Shown: positions 16,801 to 26,294, counted from the stretch's first letter. The stretch is 63,365 bases of DNA from UBA724 sp964008075 (GCA_964008075.1 CAXGAP010000002.1:1-63365), one strand, 5' to 3'. The notes: generated by a model from the letters alone, not told the origin. A program made the numbers and translations.

Positions 16801-18138
16801 AGATTTAATTCGACGTCGGCTTCTTTTGATGGCACAGTTCTTCATCAAAACTTCAAGTTCTTCGACTTGGACATGAATTTTACGAGTCCAAACTTTCTCA
16901 TTCTCGACACAGACGATAGTAATGATAATAACTATTATGGGAAGGCGTTTTTCAATGGAAATGCGCGTATTCATGGACCAACCCAATCTCTGACTTTTGA
17001 CCTTGATGGCAGCTCGGCAGATGGTACAAATATTGTTATTGCAGTTGATAACAGAAGCAGTATTGAGGATGTTTCATATCTAAAATTTATTGATAAAAAA
17101 GCAACTGAAAATGATAACAATGAAACAAGTTCTCTCAGTATGATAAAGGGTTTGACACTTAATTTTGATTTGTCAATTACACAAGATGCAGAGTTAGAGC
17201 TTTTATTTGACAGCGACACGGGAAGTACACTTCGAGGCTCTGGCGTTGGAAGTATTCTGATGGAAATAAACACAGATGGAAATTTTAATGTATTTGGAGA
17301 CTTTATTGCTTTAAATGGAATCTATCAATTCAAAAATTTTGGCATCTTAGAAAAAGAATTTCGTCTTGAGCCTGGCGGAACAATATTATGGAATGGTAAT
17401 CCACTGGATGCTCAACTGAATTTACAAGCGAATTATGAAGTGCCTGGTGGAGCAAATCCAGCTATTTTGCTGGAAAATCCAGGACTGAATAGAAAAATCC
17501 CAACAGATGTAAAAATTAATTTGACAGGTAGCATTATGCAACTGGAAGCACCTAGCTTTACGATCGATTTCCCAAACACCTCTGCAAATGTTCGAAATGA
17601 CCTTGCCTATAAACTCGATGATGAAGAGCGCAGGCAAATCCAAGCCATATCCTTGTTGTCGCAAGGTGTTTTTATCAGTGATTTATCACTTTCAGCCATT
17701 ACAGTACAAGCACTAACGAACAACCTTTTTCAAAAAGCATCAGGTGTTTTTGAATCTATATTTTCTGGAGATGAGGAGAAGCTTAAACTCGGACTAAATT
17801 ATTTGCAAGGTGATCGTAACTCCGAATCAATCGCACGTACACGCGATCGACTGGGTTTGACATTGGTCACCAAAGTGTCAGATCGATTGCTGATCAATGG
17901 CAAGCTCGGAGTTCCATTTGGTGGTGTTGAAGAAACAATCATTGTTGGGGATGTTACGATTGAGTTTTTATTGAGTAAAGATGGTGCGCTTCGTGCACGT
18001 ATCTTCAACAGAGAAAATGAATTTCAATACTTTGGAGATGAGTTAGGATATACGCAGGGGATTGGTCTATCATATCAAGTAGAATTCGATGATTTTAAAT
18101 CTTTGATTAAAAAGATTGTAAAAAAGAACGCGATTTGA
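13816..18138 (+). CDS. tamB: Translocation and assembly module protein TamB
   Basis: Large (1440 residues) AsmA/TamB-superfamily bridge protein spanning inner membrane and periplasm, implicated in lipid transport and outer-membrane protein insertion. One N-terminal anchor helix (TSIGLTLLTIILFFSP) precedes a long beta-rich repeat-like body (recurring short strands, many SFS/LDI motifs). The C-terminal DUF490 domain occupies roughly the last 350 residues, ending in a beta-barrel-like tail. The start is non-ATG: TTG 13816 (an in-frame TAA lies at 13804). Standalone; divergent from tsaD. Confidence 0.92.
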   Translation: MTQKHWRTAKKITVTSIGLTLLTIILFFSPIGQSALNSWIKNKLINDFDVDLSINSFFMNPVGMSLFEDLLIKDHKNDTLIFVNHLEIESRHFGGLINNDIYLGEVTIDSFLLNHVTYRNENLSNLDVFLEKFNFSKGAKFSASQVKLKESKLQFLDENDIDSTYQIISNLNANLIDISSKSDDFSAAIEEMSLFVEDYALDIIHSNASFSVASGVARLEKLNVNTPNSHLIVDLSMRFPAGVSQDSFNDIFIDAHVKESYIGMEDMRSFVPNVSASDSFALDELIFSGTPNKFSLDSIRLSLSDSNFSGSFSLNNMKKTSNLVIDELIINPKDILAFVPSLEQSQVDFLQHLGTSKMTGEMTRRSSNHRIDMALYTSFGLLDVDVDFLREDSQLLPLYDGKIRGNQFDMGGLLKQNTLGVSDFSFVVKGRGLQLNQLDTELSGHFSSFSYHDIILDSISVNLDAKNNQIIGLVDINDSEVKMQMEGEFNANDSIQKLSAFFEVNQLKLKSIFPSTFKKKRDFSGNFEIVSLGNQVDELIGDIRANSVQISVDDQLYAFEDFTIQSRVNKDLRFFNFQSADFINGLIYGRFELLDIEKMLRNSFGSYFSNYQSIEMDKSSFMNFNINIKEKFSGAILEQITIPDDSFCRGKLSANPNDTFFQIDIPNILYENNSFSEVLLTMDNGNPFYKTSLQIEQVNGGDFNLDQFWLINSVFDDKLYFRAEFENNSLSSDLNFYATLNEKQELEFGIQPSTIAFHSKQWKINHFDNRTSKILLAKKGFEIGSTVFSNNESALHFSFYQQASKRLNILFANINLSDFILPKPKRNISGITNGTLDITIDNDQFGGEADVKIDSMIFNNVMLGDALVSLSSTEDQDAYQLSFNTIENGFMTSSVGGLISSENENNLNLNATFQSFPAAILDQLIGNAMTDVQGQIDGSVSIDGKWSQPMLQGELFLDGFQFSVPYLNVGYGLVDGSSVMVSPTSFAFEPTTLIDRFNSTSASFDGTVLHQNFKFFDLDMNFTSPNFLILDTDDSNDNNYYGKAFFNGNARIHGPTQSLTFDLDGSSADGTNIVIAVDNRSSIEDVSYLKFIDKKATENDNNETSSLSMIKGLTLNFDLSITQDAELELLFDSDTGSTLRGSGVGSILMEINTDGNFNVFGDFIALNGIYQFKNFGILEKEFRLEPGGTILWNGNPLDAQLNLQANYEVPGGANPAILLENPGLNRKIPTDVKINLTGSIMQLEAPSFTIDFPNTSANVRNDLAYKLDDEERRQIQAISLLSQGVFISDLSLSAITVQALTNNLFQKASGVFESIFSGDEEKLKLGLNYLQGDRNSESIARTRDRLGLTLVTKVSDRLLINGKLGVPFGGVEETIIVGDVTIEFLLSKDGALRARIFNRENEFQYFGDELGYTQGIGLSYQVEFDDFKSLIKKIVKKNAI

Positions 18139-18230
18139 TGAAAAATGTTGATTTAAAGTACGATTTTCACCACTTTTATTTTTTAATCTTCAATTTCTAA
18201 TAATATCAATGATTTCAGAAATATAGTTCG

Positions 18231-18238
18231 TAATTTCG
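18231..18238 (+). promoter_or_regulatory. Weak candidate -7 box for pfkA
   Basis: TAATTTCG matches TAnnTTTG with one mismatch, 10 nt before the pfkA ATG, in the 110-bp gap after tamB. Confidence 0.25.
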
Positions 18239-18248
18239 CTTCTTCAAT

Positions 18249-19235
18249 ATGTCTATAAAACCAAAACATATTGCTGTACTGACTTCTGGTGGAGATGCTC
18301 CGGGTATGAACGCTGCGATACGATCTGTTGTTCGCAGTTGCTCTCACTTCAGTCTAGAATGCTCTGGGGTATATCGTGGATACCAAGGCTTGATTGAAGG
18401 TGACATTCGACCATTAAACCCCAGGAGCGTAAACAACATAATCAACAAGGGTGGCACAAAACTTAAATCTGCTAGATCACTAGATTTTCACGACAAAAAG
18501 GGTAGGCAAAAAGCTTATGAAAACCTGAAAAAGCACAACGTAGATGCTTTGATTGTCATTGGAGGTGATGGCAGCTTTACTGGTGGAATGATTTTTGAAC
18601 AAGAGTATAATATTCCAGTGATTGGCATTCCAGGAACAATAGATAATGACATCTATGGTACATCCCATACCATAGGCTATGACACAGCTCTAAACACAGT
18701 TGTTGAGGCGATTGATAAAATCAGAGATACGGCCATTTCACACAATAGATTGTTTTTTGTTGAAGTTATGGGACGAGATGCAGGTCATATTGCTCTGAAT
18801 GTTGGGATAGGAGCTGGCGCAGAGGAAATCTTAATACCTGAAGAAAACCTTGGTCTTGATCGTTTATTAGAGTCATTGCAGAGGAGTAAAAAATCAGGAA
18901 AATCTTCGAGTATCGTCATCGTCGCAGAGGGTGATAAGATTGGTAAAAATGTATTTGAACTTGCAGAACACGTTGAAAATAATATGCCTGACTATGAGGT
19001 TAGAGTGTCTGTACTGGGTCATATTCAACGAGGTGGTACACCATCTTGTTTTGATCGGGTTTTGGCAAGCCGCATGGGTCTAAAAGCTGTCGAGTGTTTA
19101 ATCGATGGTTTTAGAGGCCACATGGTGGGCATGCAAAATGGGGAAATGATCTTAACTCCACTTGACAAAGCAATAAAAGGAAAATCAAAAATCAAACGCG
19201 AACTCATCAGAGTTTCAGATATTATGACTCTTTAA
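18249..19235 (+). CDS. pfkA: 6-phosphofructokinase
   Basis: ATP-dependent phosphorylation of fructose-6-phosphate, the committed step of glycolysis. All signature parts are present in order: TSGGDAPGMNAAIR near residue 13, GGDGSFTGG, GIPGTIDNDI with the catalytic Asp, VEVMGRDAGHIAL, and GHIQRGGTPSCFDR. Length 328 is typical for the bacterial allosteric type. The glycine after GGDGS suggests ATP rather than pyrophosphate as donor (family rule). Followed after 27 bp by gapA, a glycolytic pair. Confidence 0.97.
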   Translation: MSIKPKHIAVLTSGGDAPGMNAAIRSVVRSCSHFSLECSGVYRGYQGLIEGDIRPLNPRSVNNIINKGGTKLKSARSLDFHDKKGRQKAYENLKKHNVDALIVIGGDGSFTGGMIFEQEYNIPVIGIPGTIDNDIYGTSHTIGYDTALNTVVEAIDKIRDTAISHNRLFFVEVMGRDAGHIALNVGIGAGAEEILIPEENLGLDRLLESLQRSKKSGKSSSIVIVAEGDKIGKNVFELAEHVENNMPDYEVRVSVLGHIQRGGTPSCFDRVLASRMGLKAVECLIDGFRGHMVGMQNGEMILTPLDKAIKGKSKIKRELIRVSDIMTL

Positions 19236-19262
19236 ATAATTTAATCAAAACAAAAAATAACT

Positions 19263-20264
19263 ATGTCAACACTTAAATTAGGTATTAATGGATTTGGACG
19301 AATCGGAAGAATGGTTCTTCGTGCATCACTGCAAAATGACAAGGTCGATGTCGTAGCCATCAATGATTTACTTGATGTCGAACACCTTGTATACCTGTTA
19401 AAATACGATTCTGTTCATGGCACTTGCCCAGCTTCAATTGAAATTGAAGGAGGCCACCTTGTAATCAATGGAAAAACTATCCGAATTACGGCAGAGAGAA
19501 ATCCACAAAATTTAAAGTGGGATGAGGCAGGAGCTGAAATTGTTGCGGAGTGTACAGGAATTTTTACAAATCTTGAAAAGGCACAGCTTCATATTGACGG
19601 TGGCGCAAAAAAAGTAGTCATTTCTGCACCATCTGCTGACGCACCAATGTTTGTGATGGGGGTAAATCATACTGATGCTACATCTTCAGACATGATTGTT
19701 TCCAACGCTTCTTGTACAACAAACTGTCTTGCTCCTTTGGCAAAAGTATTGCATGATAATTTTGGAATTGCAGAAGCCTTGATGACAACAGTTCACGCTG
19801 TAACAGCTACGCAAATGACTGTCGATGGGCCATCACGTAAAGACTATCGAGGGGGTCGCTCATCGTTGCTCAACATCATTCCTGCATCAACTGGAGCTGC
19901 CAAAGCAGTAACAAAGGTGATTCCATCACTGGTTGGTAAAATTACTGGAATGGCATTTCGCGTACCAACTGCAGATGTATCTGTCGTTGACCTAACAGTG
20001 AAGCTTGAGAAAAATACAAGTTACGATGAGGTTATGGCTGCTCTTGAAAATGCCTCTAATACTTCTATGAGTGGAATATTAGGGTTTACCAAAGAATTGG
20101 TTGTTTCACAAGACTTTATTGGAGATGCAAGAACATCAATTGTTGATGCCAATGCAGGGATTCAACTTAACGAAACATTCTTCAAAATTGTTTCTTGGTA
20201 TGATAATGAAGCAGGTTATTCTAATAAATTGATTGACCTCGCACTACACGTTCAAGCCCTATAA
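19263..20264 (+). CDS. gapA: Glyceraldehyde-3-phosphate dehydrogenase, type I
   Basis: Oxidises and phosphorylates glyceraldehyde-3-phosphate. The N-terminal Rossmann motif is INGFGRIGRMVLR, the catalytic Cys151 lies in SNASCTTNCLAPL, and HAVTATQMTVDGPS and SWYDNEAGYSNK complete the family pattern. AINDLLD after the second strand is typical of the NAD-preferring form. Length 333. It follows pfkA and precedes the BadF-type kinase by 14 bp on the same strand. Confidence 0.97.
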   Translation: MSTLKLGINGFGRIGRMVLRASLQNDKVDVVAINDLLDVEHLVYLLKYDSVHGTCPASIEIEGGHLVINGKTIRITAERNPQNLKWDEAGAEIVAECTGIFTNLEKAQLHIDGGAKKVVISAPSADAPMFVMGVNHTDATSSDMIVSNASCTTNCLAPLAKVLHDNFGIAEALMTTVHAVTATQMTVDGPSRKDYRGGRSSLLNIIPASTGAAKAVTKVIPSLVGKITGMAFRVPTADVSVVDLTVKLEKNTSYDEVMAALENASNTSMSGILGFTKELVVSQDFIGDARTSIVDANAGIQLNETFFKIVSWYDNEAGYSNKLIDLALHVQAL

Positions 20265-20278
20265 TCTAATCTGAATCT

Positions 20279-21130
20279 ATGAAACTTATTATTGATAGTG
20301 GGTCAACAAAAACCGATTGGATCGCTATTGATGGTTCAAACAATATTTTGCTAGAGACGCATACCCTTGGCTTAAATCCTCAGGTGCTGACAGAAGCAAT
20401 CATTGAAGAGCGAATCATTAATAATTATGATTTATATCGCGTTAGAAATGAGGTTGACTCCATTTACTTTTATGGCGCAGGTTGTGGCACAGAACCACCT
20501 CGAATATTGATGGGTGATGTTTTAAAAAGTATCTTTCAAAACGCATCTATCTCTGTTAAGGAAGACACCTTTGCTGCTGTATATGCAATCACTGATCCTG
20601 GTGATCCAAGTATCGTTTGTATTCTTGGTACAGGTTCCAATTGTAGTTTTTTTGATGGCAAGACTGTTCATCAAGAAATCACATCGTTGGGGTATATCTT
20701 GATGGATGACGCAAGTGGCAATTATTTTGGAAGGCAGCTGCTCAGGGATTATTATTTTAACAAAATCCCCCAACCTTTGGCCAAATTATTTGCTGAAGAA
20801 TTTAATTTGGGTGCAGAGGAAATTAAAACCAACCTCTACAAAAAAGCAAATCCAAATACATATCTGGCAACATTTGCCAAGTTTTTGATTGTCAACAAAA
20901 ATGAGCCATACGCACAAGCGCTCATCAATAAAGGGTTAGGATTATTTATTGATAATCAAATTTTTCAATTCGATAACGCCAAGGAGTTACCTATTCATTT
21001 TATTGGGTCGATCGCTTATTATTTGAATTCAGAACTAGAGTCACAGCTCATTTCTCGTGGCTTGAAATTGGGTAAGATTTTGAAAAAACCTATCGAAGGG
21101 CTTGTTTCCTATCATCAATCCGAAAGCTAA
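20279..21130 (+). CDS. BadF/BadG-type ATPase, N-acetylglucosamine kinase-like
   Basis: A 283-residue sugar-kinase-fold (ASKHA) ATPase. DSGSTKTDW is the phosphate-1 loop, GTGSNCSFFDG the phosphate-2 loop, and DDASGNYFGRQLL the substrate region seen in N-acetylglucosamine kinases. Placed after pfkA and gapA, it probably phosphorylates an amino sugar recovered from peptidoglycan or chitin; substrate is inferred. Its TAA overlaps the stop codon of the convergent ridA gene (4 nt shared). Confidence 0.85.
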   Translation: MKLIIDSGSTKTDWIAIDGSNNILLETHTLGLNPQVLTEAIIEERIINNYDLYRVRNEVDSIYFYGAGCGTEPPRILMGDVLKSIFQNASISVKEDTFAAVYAITDPGDPSIVCILGTGSNCSFFDGKTVHQEITSLGYILMDDASGNYFGRQLLRDYYFNKIPQPLAKLFAEEFNLGAEEIKTNLYKKANPNTYLATFAKFLIVNKNEPYAQALINKGLGLFIDNQIFQFDNAKELPIHFIGSIAYYLNSELESQLISRGLKLGKILKKPIEGLVSYHQSES

Positions 21131-21507
21131 AGGATCGCAATCACAGATATTTCGACGCGAACGTTTTTGGGCAACTGTGCGACTTGAACAGTTTCCCTTG
21201 CTGGCGCATCATCATCGTTAAAATAGCCTCCATATACTTCGTTTACAAGAACAAAATCTCCCATATCTGCTAGATAAATGGTTGCTTTTACAACATTGGT
21301 AAAGTCCATCCCTGCTGCTTTTAATACCTCTGATAAGTTTTTCATCACTTGGGTAGTTTCTGCTTGAATGTTCTCATTGACCAGCTCCATCGTTTTTGGA
21401 TTCAGTGCAATCTGACCACTTGAATAAAGTGTGTTGTCAACCAAAATAGCTTGATTGTAAGGCCCAATTGGTGCAGGTGCTTCTGTTGTTTCAATCACTT
21501 TTTTCAT
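21127..21507 (-). CDS. ridA: RidA family 2-iminobutanoate/2-iminopropanoate deaminase
   Basis: A 126-residue trimeric enzyme that hydrolyses reactive enamine/imine intermediates made by PLP enzymes. Typical start KVIETTEAPAPIGPYNQAI, central YSSGQIALNP, and the C-terminal RVEISVIAI, whose Arg binds the substrate carboxylate. Follows lptD by 9 bp on the minus strand, so it is probably co-transcribed, and its stop overlaps the stop of the convergent kinase gene. Confidence 0.95.
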   Translation of the reverse strand: MKKVIETTEAPAPIGPYNQAILVDNTLYSSGQIALNPKTMELVNENIQAETTQVMKNLSEVLKAAGMDFTNVVKATIYLADMGDFVLVNEVYGGYFNDDDAPARETVQVAQLPKNVRVEISVIAIL

Positions 21508-21516
21508 ATCTATATA

Positions 21517-24141
21517 TTATAATTTTCTATCTGGTTCTCTTCGCTTTTCATATTTTAAATCACTTAAAAATCCACTCCTTACCCCTATAAAAAAGTACCA
21601 TGACTGTCGATTTCCGAATGGTGTCCATGCCAAGTTCATGACCCAACTATCCAAGTCTCTTTCGATTCGAAAGTTGGTATAGGTAATTCCTTTGTTTTTG
21701 AAGTCATAACCAGTTGAAACCGCCACATCCCACTTGGGTGTCAGCCCAACTGACCCAGAGACCATTAGAGAATTGTTTGAAATGTCCCGGTTTTTCTTGG
21801 CATTTGAATAGGTCAAACTATGCCTAAGGTTGATACTCCATGGAATTTTTGTGCGATAAAATGTATTTTGTTCTTCCTCCTTTTGTTCTTCTCCTTGCGT
21901 GTTACTTTTTTCAGCTGTAAACCTACGGTCACTAAAATCTTGACTCCCACCAAACAAATCATTATTTTTACTCGAGTCATTTGTAGAAGAAGAATTATCA
22001 TTTGACTTGGAAGAACTTGAAAATTTATATCCCCAATTCATGTTTGCGCTGGTCATTCGAAATAGACCTCCTCCGTTATTGATGTTTAGGGTGTTGATTC
22101 TACTTCCGTTTTTATCGATACCATAAGGGTCAAAAGTCGCTCCCAAATTAATATTTAGCTTGTTGTCTAAAATAGGTATAACTGTCGACATCCTTACTGG
22201 ACTCCAGCGAAGTGAATCTGCCTCAAAGTTATAACTGGTTGAAAAATTTAAATTGTTTAAAATTTTAATTTTTTTGGGTTCAGTTGCCAAAGAATCTGGG
22301 TCTCTTACTTTTGCTTCAATCGTGTTTCGCAAAGCAAAACTCATTGACCTAGATTTATTTATTCCAGGTTGCCCATATAAACTCGTTTCAAAACGTGTGT
22401 ATTCACGAGTATTTCCATCGGCATCTATGATGTATTCGTCATAGTATTTTTCAAAACTAGGCGACTCGCTGTAGCTGACATTTGTATTGATCACATGACG
22501 TATCGACTTGATTTTTGCATCTTCCTTAAAATCAAATATCCCATAAAGAGTTGTACTTACCCCCGCACTAAAATTGTATTTGTTGAATCGATCGAAGCCT
22601 CGAATCGTATCTTGCGTAGCAACACTTCCAAGTTGCCGATCATAGTCATTTTTCTTAATTGTCTCAAATACCCAAGTGTCTTCATAGTTTCCTCCAACAG
22701 AAAAGTTAAAGTGTTTTGCCACTTTGAAAGAGGTGTTGATAGGGATTTGATGTTTAAAACCAGATTTTGCATTATCAAACATCCCAGGTGCTAAAAATTC
22801 TTCATCCTTCATTTGCAACCTATTCTCCCCTCTAACGCTGTATTGAAAATTGATGTTCTGTATGATCCCTTTTTTTGTTCCAGTACGTTTTGCGAAAGGA
22901 TAAATTCGTTCCATATTTGCTTGAAAAGTTGGCAATGTCATGTTTATTGTTTGCGTTCTTGTGTTCTGGCTATGTGATGCTGAAAGTGATAGATTTACAG
23001 AGGGATATTTCGAAAAAGTTCTTGCATAGGAAACGGATGATGATAAGGTATTATTTAAAAAATTTCCAGTGTTGATTTGATTTAGTGATTCTCTAAAATA
23101 GGTGCTACTTCCCAGGTTAACAGAAGCTGAAAATCGACTATTTGGATTTGATTTAGAATCCTTGCTATGGGACCAACGAAGATTGTAAATATTGCTTTTG
23201 CTGTACCCTGGAAACCCTCTTTCCCCACTGATAAGATTTTCAAAACGAAACGAGAGATTCCCCCTAAATTTATATTTCACATTGTAGTTCGACTCGATAC
23301 GAAAACCATAGCTACCATTGGTGTAATAATCACCCAATAATGCCACGTCAAAATAATCGCTTGCTGCAATGTAATAACCTCCATTTTGCATAAAATATCC
23401 ACGCCTAAAGTTTTCGCCTATGGTTGGAAAAATAACACCACTTTCTCTGTCTTGCGTCATTGGAAAATAGGCAAAAGGTAAAAAAACAGGGGTGGGTACA
23501 TCAGCGATATACAGCTGATTTCCGCTGGCAATAATTTTCTTTTGTGGTACAAACTTCCCTTTTCGAATGCGAATAAAATAATCTGGATTTTCTACATCCT
23601 CTGAAGTTGTAATACGTGCATTTTTGATATAGTAGACCGAGTCATTTTCCTTTTTTGTGGTCTCTGCTAAAACATTCATGCCTTGCTGCTGGCTTTTAGA
23701 GTTCCATATCACAGCTTTTTTATTATTAAAATTAAATTTTAGTGAATCTGGAAAAACCTCATCACTTCCTTGTTTAAAAGAAGGATATTGGATATACTGA
23801 CCAGTACTATCGGCGATTGGCCTTGCAAAAACAACATTGGTGTTGTAATCCAAATCGATTTGCCCTGCCTTCAACTCGATGTTTTGATAGTAAAGTTCTG
23901 CTTCATCATAGAGCGTCATGGTCTTTTTTGCTCGATTAATCGTAATGGTTCCTAATGCATTTCGTTTGATTTGGTCCAGCAGCATTGCTTTATTCTGAAG
24001 GACTGTATCGTTCGTAGCAATAGAGTCTATTTCTGTATTTGGAAGAGACTGATCCTGTCCAAATACCCAAAAAAAAGACAATAATGCGACTGTCAATGAG
24101 GGAAAGAGCTGAAATGATTGAATATGTCTTACTTTTGTCAA
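21517..24141 (-). CDS. lptD: LPS-assembly outer-membrane protein LptD-like
   Basis: Inserts lipopolysaccharide into the outer leaflet. A signal peptide (FPSLTVALLSFFWVFGQ) leads an OstA/LptA-like jelly-roll domain at about residues 50-190 (ALGTITINRAKKTMTLYDEA, YYQNIELKAGQIDLDY), followed by a beta-barrel of ~650 residues (FLPFAYFPMTQDRESGVIFP is a conserved entry motif). The frame is open up to an ATG at 24198, but a TTG at 24141 places the signal peptide at the N-terminus and lies downstream of a -7 box, so it is preferred. A poly-Ser/Asn loop and an acidic EEQKEEEQ loop occur late in the barrel. Confidence 0.88.
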   Translation of the reverse strand: MTKVRHIQSFQLFPSLTVALLSFFWVFGQDQSLPNTEIDSIATNDTVLQNKAMLLDQIKRNALGTITINRAKKTMTLYDEAELYYQNIELKAGQIDLDYNTNVVFARPIADSTGQYIQYPSFKQGSDEVFPDSLKFNFNNKKAVIWNSKSQQQGMNVLAETTKKENDSVYYIKNARITTSEDVENPDYFIRIRKGKFVPQKKIIASGNQLYIADVPTPVFLPFAYFPMTQDRESGVIFPTIGENFRRGYFMQNGGYYIAASDYFDVALLGDYYTNGSYGFRIESNYNVKYKFRGNLSFRFENLISGERGFPGYSKSNIYNLRWSHSKDSKSNPNSRFSASVNLGSSTYFRESLNQINTGNFLNNTLSSSVSYARTFSKYPSVNLSLSASHSQNTRTQTINMTLPTFQANMERIYPFAKRTGTKKGIIQNINFQYSVRGENRLQMKDEEFLAPGMFDNAKSGFKHQIPINTSFKVAKHFNFSVGGNYEDTWVFETIKKNDYDRQLGSVATQDTIRGFDRFNKYNFSAGVSTTLYGIFDFKEDAKIKSIRHVINTNVSYSESPSFEKYYDEYIIDADGNTREYTRFETSLYGQPGINKSRSMSFALRNTIEAKVRDPDSLATEPKKIKILNNLNFSTSYNFEADSLRWSPVRMSTVIPILDNKLNINLGATFDPYGIDKNGSRINTLNINNGGGLFRMTSANMNWGYKFSSSSKSNDNSSSTNDSSKNNDLFGGSQDFSDRRFTAEKSNTQGEEQKEEEQNTFYRTKIPWSINLRHSLTYSNAKKNRDISNNSLMVSGSVGLTPKWDVAVSTGYDFKNKGITYTNFRIERDLDSWVMNLAWTPFGNRQSWYFFIGVRSGFLSDLKYEKRREPDRKL

Positions 24142-24161
24142 AAGCCCCTTTTTGTAGAATT

Positions 24162-24169
24162 CAAAAATA
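24162..24169 (-). promoter_or_regulatory. Candidate -7 promoter box for lptD
   Basis: Minus strand reads TATTTTTG, an exact TAnnTTTG match 20 nt before TTG 24141. It would lie inside the coding frame if ATG 24198 were used. Confidence 0.4.
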
Positions 24170-24189
24170 CGACTATTTTTTTGGGAAGG

Positions 24190-25278
24190 ATGCGTCATAT
24201 ATCTCTCTTTACTATCTTCTTGACTCTATTGATAACTTGTTTGTATGCTCAAGAATCAAAAAGCGATGACACTTTTACTGTTGTACTCGATGCTGGCCAT
24301 GGTGGGAAAGATTCGGGAAACCGTGGAAATCAGTACTATGAAAAGCATATTGCTCTAAATGTTACACTCAAAATCGGTACCATTCTAAAAAATAATTCTG
24401 ATATCAACATTATTTACACTAGAAAAAACGATGTTTTTATACCCCTGAATAAACGTGCAGAAATTGCCAATTCAGCAAAAGCAGATTTGTTTGTCTCTGT
24501 CCATTGTGATGCGCATACCTCTAATGCCTATGGGGCAGGCACTTTTGTGTTGGGTCTTCATGAAAATGATCGAAATTTTAGAATTGCACAGAAAGAAAAC
24601 TCTGTTATTTTTCTCGAACAAGACTACGAAAAAAATTATGATGGTTTTGACCCTAACAACCCAGAATCTGTGATAAGTTTGGTGCTGATGCAAGAAACTT
24701 ATTTGGATCAAAGTATTCAAGCAGCCAACACCATACAGCAGAGTTTTGTTCAAAACTTAAAGCGAAAAAACAGAACAGTTAAGCAAGCAGGGTTTTTGGT
24801 TTTGCGAAATACATATATGCCGAGTGTATTGGTTGAACTTGGTTTTTTGACAAATAAAATTGAAGGCGCATATCTCAACTCTAGTAAAGGTCAAACCGAA
24901 ATGAGTCAAGCTATTGCAAAAGCAATTATCGCATATAAAAATCAACTTCAATCTGACTTGCAAGAGGATGTTATTTTTGAAGACAACAGTGTAGATTTAG
25001 CCGAGGAAAGCATAACATCAGACTATGTTTTTAGAGTTCAAATTTCGGCTAGCAAAACAATGTTAGAACCAAAATCATTCAACTTTAAAGGATTGTCTCC
25101 TATCAAACGTGTAAAAGCCAGGAGTTTGTACAAATATTTTTTGGGCAATGCTAGTAGTTATGAACAAGCAAAAAAACTACACCAACATGCAATAGAAAAA
25201 GGATACAATGGTAGTTTTATTGTTGCCTTTGATGGAGAGGAGATTGTTCCTCTTAACAAAGCGTTGAAAAGAAATTAA
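24190..25278 (+). CDS. N-acetylmuramoyl-L-alanine amidase (AmiC type)
   Basis: Zinc amidase that cuts stem peptides from peptidoglycan, used in cell separation. Signal peptide RHISLFTIFLTLLITCLYAQ supports ATG 24190 over the longer frame from 24118. The Amidase_3 domain starts VVLDAGHGGKDSG (zinc His), then SVHCDAHT and VLVELGFLTNKIE with the catalytic Glu. The C-terminal ~100 residues (VFRVQISASKT to KGYNGSFIVAF) look like a SPOR-type peptidoglycan-binding domain. Divergent from lptD. Confidence 0.93.
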   Translation: MRHISLFTIFLTLLITCLYAQESKSDDTFTVVLDAGHGGKDSGNRGNQYYEKHIALNVTLKIGTILKNNSDINIIYTRKNDVFIPLNKRAEIANSAKADLFVSVHCDAHTSNAYGAGTFVLGLHENDRNFRIAQKENSVIFLEQDYEKNYDGFDPNNPESVISLVLMQETYLDQSIQAANTIQQSFVQNLKRKNRTVKQAGFLVLRNTYMPSVLVELGFLTNKIEGAYLNSSKGQTEMSQAIAKAIIAYKNQLQSDLQEDVIFEDNSVDLAEESITSDYVFRVQISASKTMLEPKSFNFKGLSPIKRVKARSLYKYFLGNASSYEQAKKLHQHAIEKGYNGSFIVAFDGEEIVPLNKALKRN

Positions 25279-25334
25279 ACCCTTATTTTGTTCCCCAAAT
25301 TATATGCGTATTTTTATCACTTAAGAATTTTAGC

Positions 25335-26282
25335 GTGAATTTGTCTAAAGAAATCAAAACTGCCATCTTTGCCATCGCTGGCTTTGCATTGTTTTTTGTT
25401 GGGTTTAATTACCTAAAATCAAATGATGTGTTTGTGCGAGACAATATTTTTTATGCTTTTTACGACAACGCTGAAGGTCTTGTTCCAGGAACTCCTGTAA
25501 CCATTCAAGGTTTTCAAGTCGGAACGATTGACGAAGTGTATTTACTCTCTGATAATCAGCGAATTGTTGTTCGTTTTCGTGTAGAAAAAAAGTATGAATT
25601 TTCAAAAAACAGTTCAGCAAAAATCTACGAAGCTGGTTTGCTTGGTGGAAAATCTTTGGCTGTTGATCCTAGTTTTGATGGCGATGATCGTGCAATATCA
25701 GGAGACACTTTACAAGGCCTAATTGCCCCAGGCCTCTCTGAACTGGTCAATGATAAATTAACCCCATTACAAGAAAAAATTGAGAGTATGATCACTCATG
25801 CTGACTCTGTTTTGATTGCTGTCAACACTGTGTTGAGTACTGACGTACAGTTACAATTACAAACTTCTATTGCTAACCTCAATACTTCAATTTCCAATTT
25901 TCGCACAATTAGTGAAACTCTCGATAACTCCCTATCACAGGATGGCGCATTAAATCAAACAATTGACAATCTTGCTGAACTCACAGATGATTTGTCTGTT
26001 GTATCTTCTACCCTAAAGGAGGCGAATCTAGGAGTTACTTTTGACGATTTAGGCTCTGCAGTGTCAAACTTATCTCAAATCCTCGATCGTATCGAAAGAG
26101 GGGAGGGGTCACTTGGGCAACTCGTCACCAAAGACGATTTGCACCAATCACTTGAGCAAACGAATAAGCAGATCCAACTGCTTCTTGAAGACATGCGTCT
26201 CAACCCAAAACGATATGTGCATTTTTCATTGTTTGGAAAAAAACAAGTCAAATACAAATCAACAGATTTACAAACCGAATAG
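25335..26282 (+). CDS. MlaD/MCE family lipid-transport protein
   Basis: A 315-residue inner-membrane-anchored periplasmic protein. One helix (AIFAIAGFALFFVGFNYLK) precedes an MCE domain (LVPGTPVTIQGFQVGTIDEV; KIYEAGLLGGKSLAV) at residues ~35-115, then a long coiled-coil of repeated Asn/Leu heptads (TSIANLNTSISNF; LDNSLSQD). MCE proteins form hexameric rings that carry phospholipids. GTG start at 25335. No permease or ATPase partner is adjacent, so partners must be elsewhere. First gene of the plus-strand run leading to bshA. Confidence 0.9.
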   Translation: MNLSKEIKTAIFAIAGFALFFVGFNYLKSNDVFVRDNIFYAFYDNAEGLVPGTPVTIQGFQVGTIDEVYLLSDNQRIVVRFRVEKKYEFSKNSSAKIYEAGLLGGKSLAVDPSFDGDDRAISGDTLQGLIAPGLSELVNDKLTPLQEKIESMITHADSVLIAVNTVLSTDVQLQLQTSIANLNTSISNFRTISETLDNSLSQDGALNQTIDNLAELTDDLSVVSSTLKEANLGVTFDDLGSAVSNLSQILDRIERGEGSLGQLVTKDDLHQSLEQTNKQIQLLLEDMRLNPKRYVHFSLFGKKQVKYKSTDLQTE

Positions 26283-26294
26283 AAATCGAATATA

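Noticed and set aside
18139..18248. Intergenic stretch before pfkA
   Set aside because: T-rich but without a stable hairpin or small frame; only a weak -7-like box is seen.
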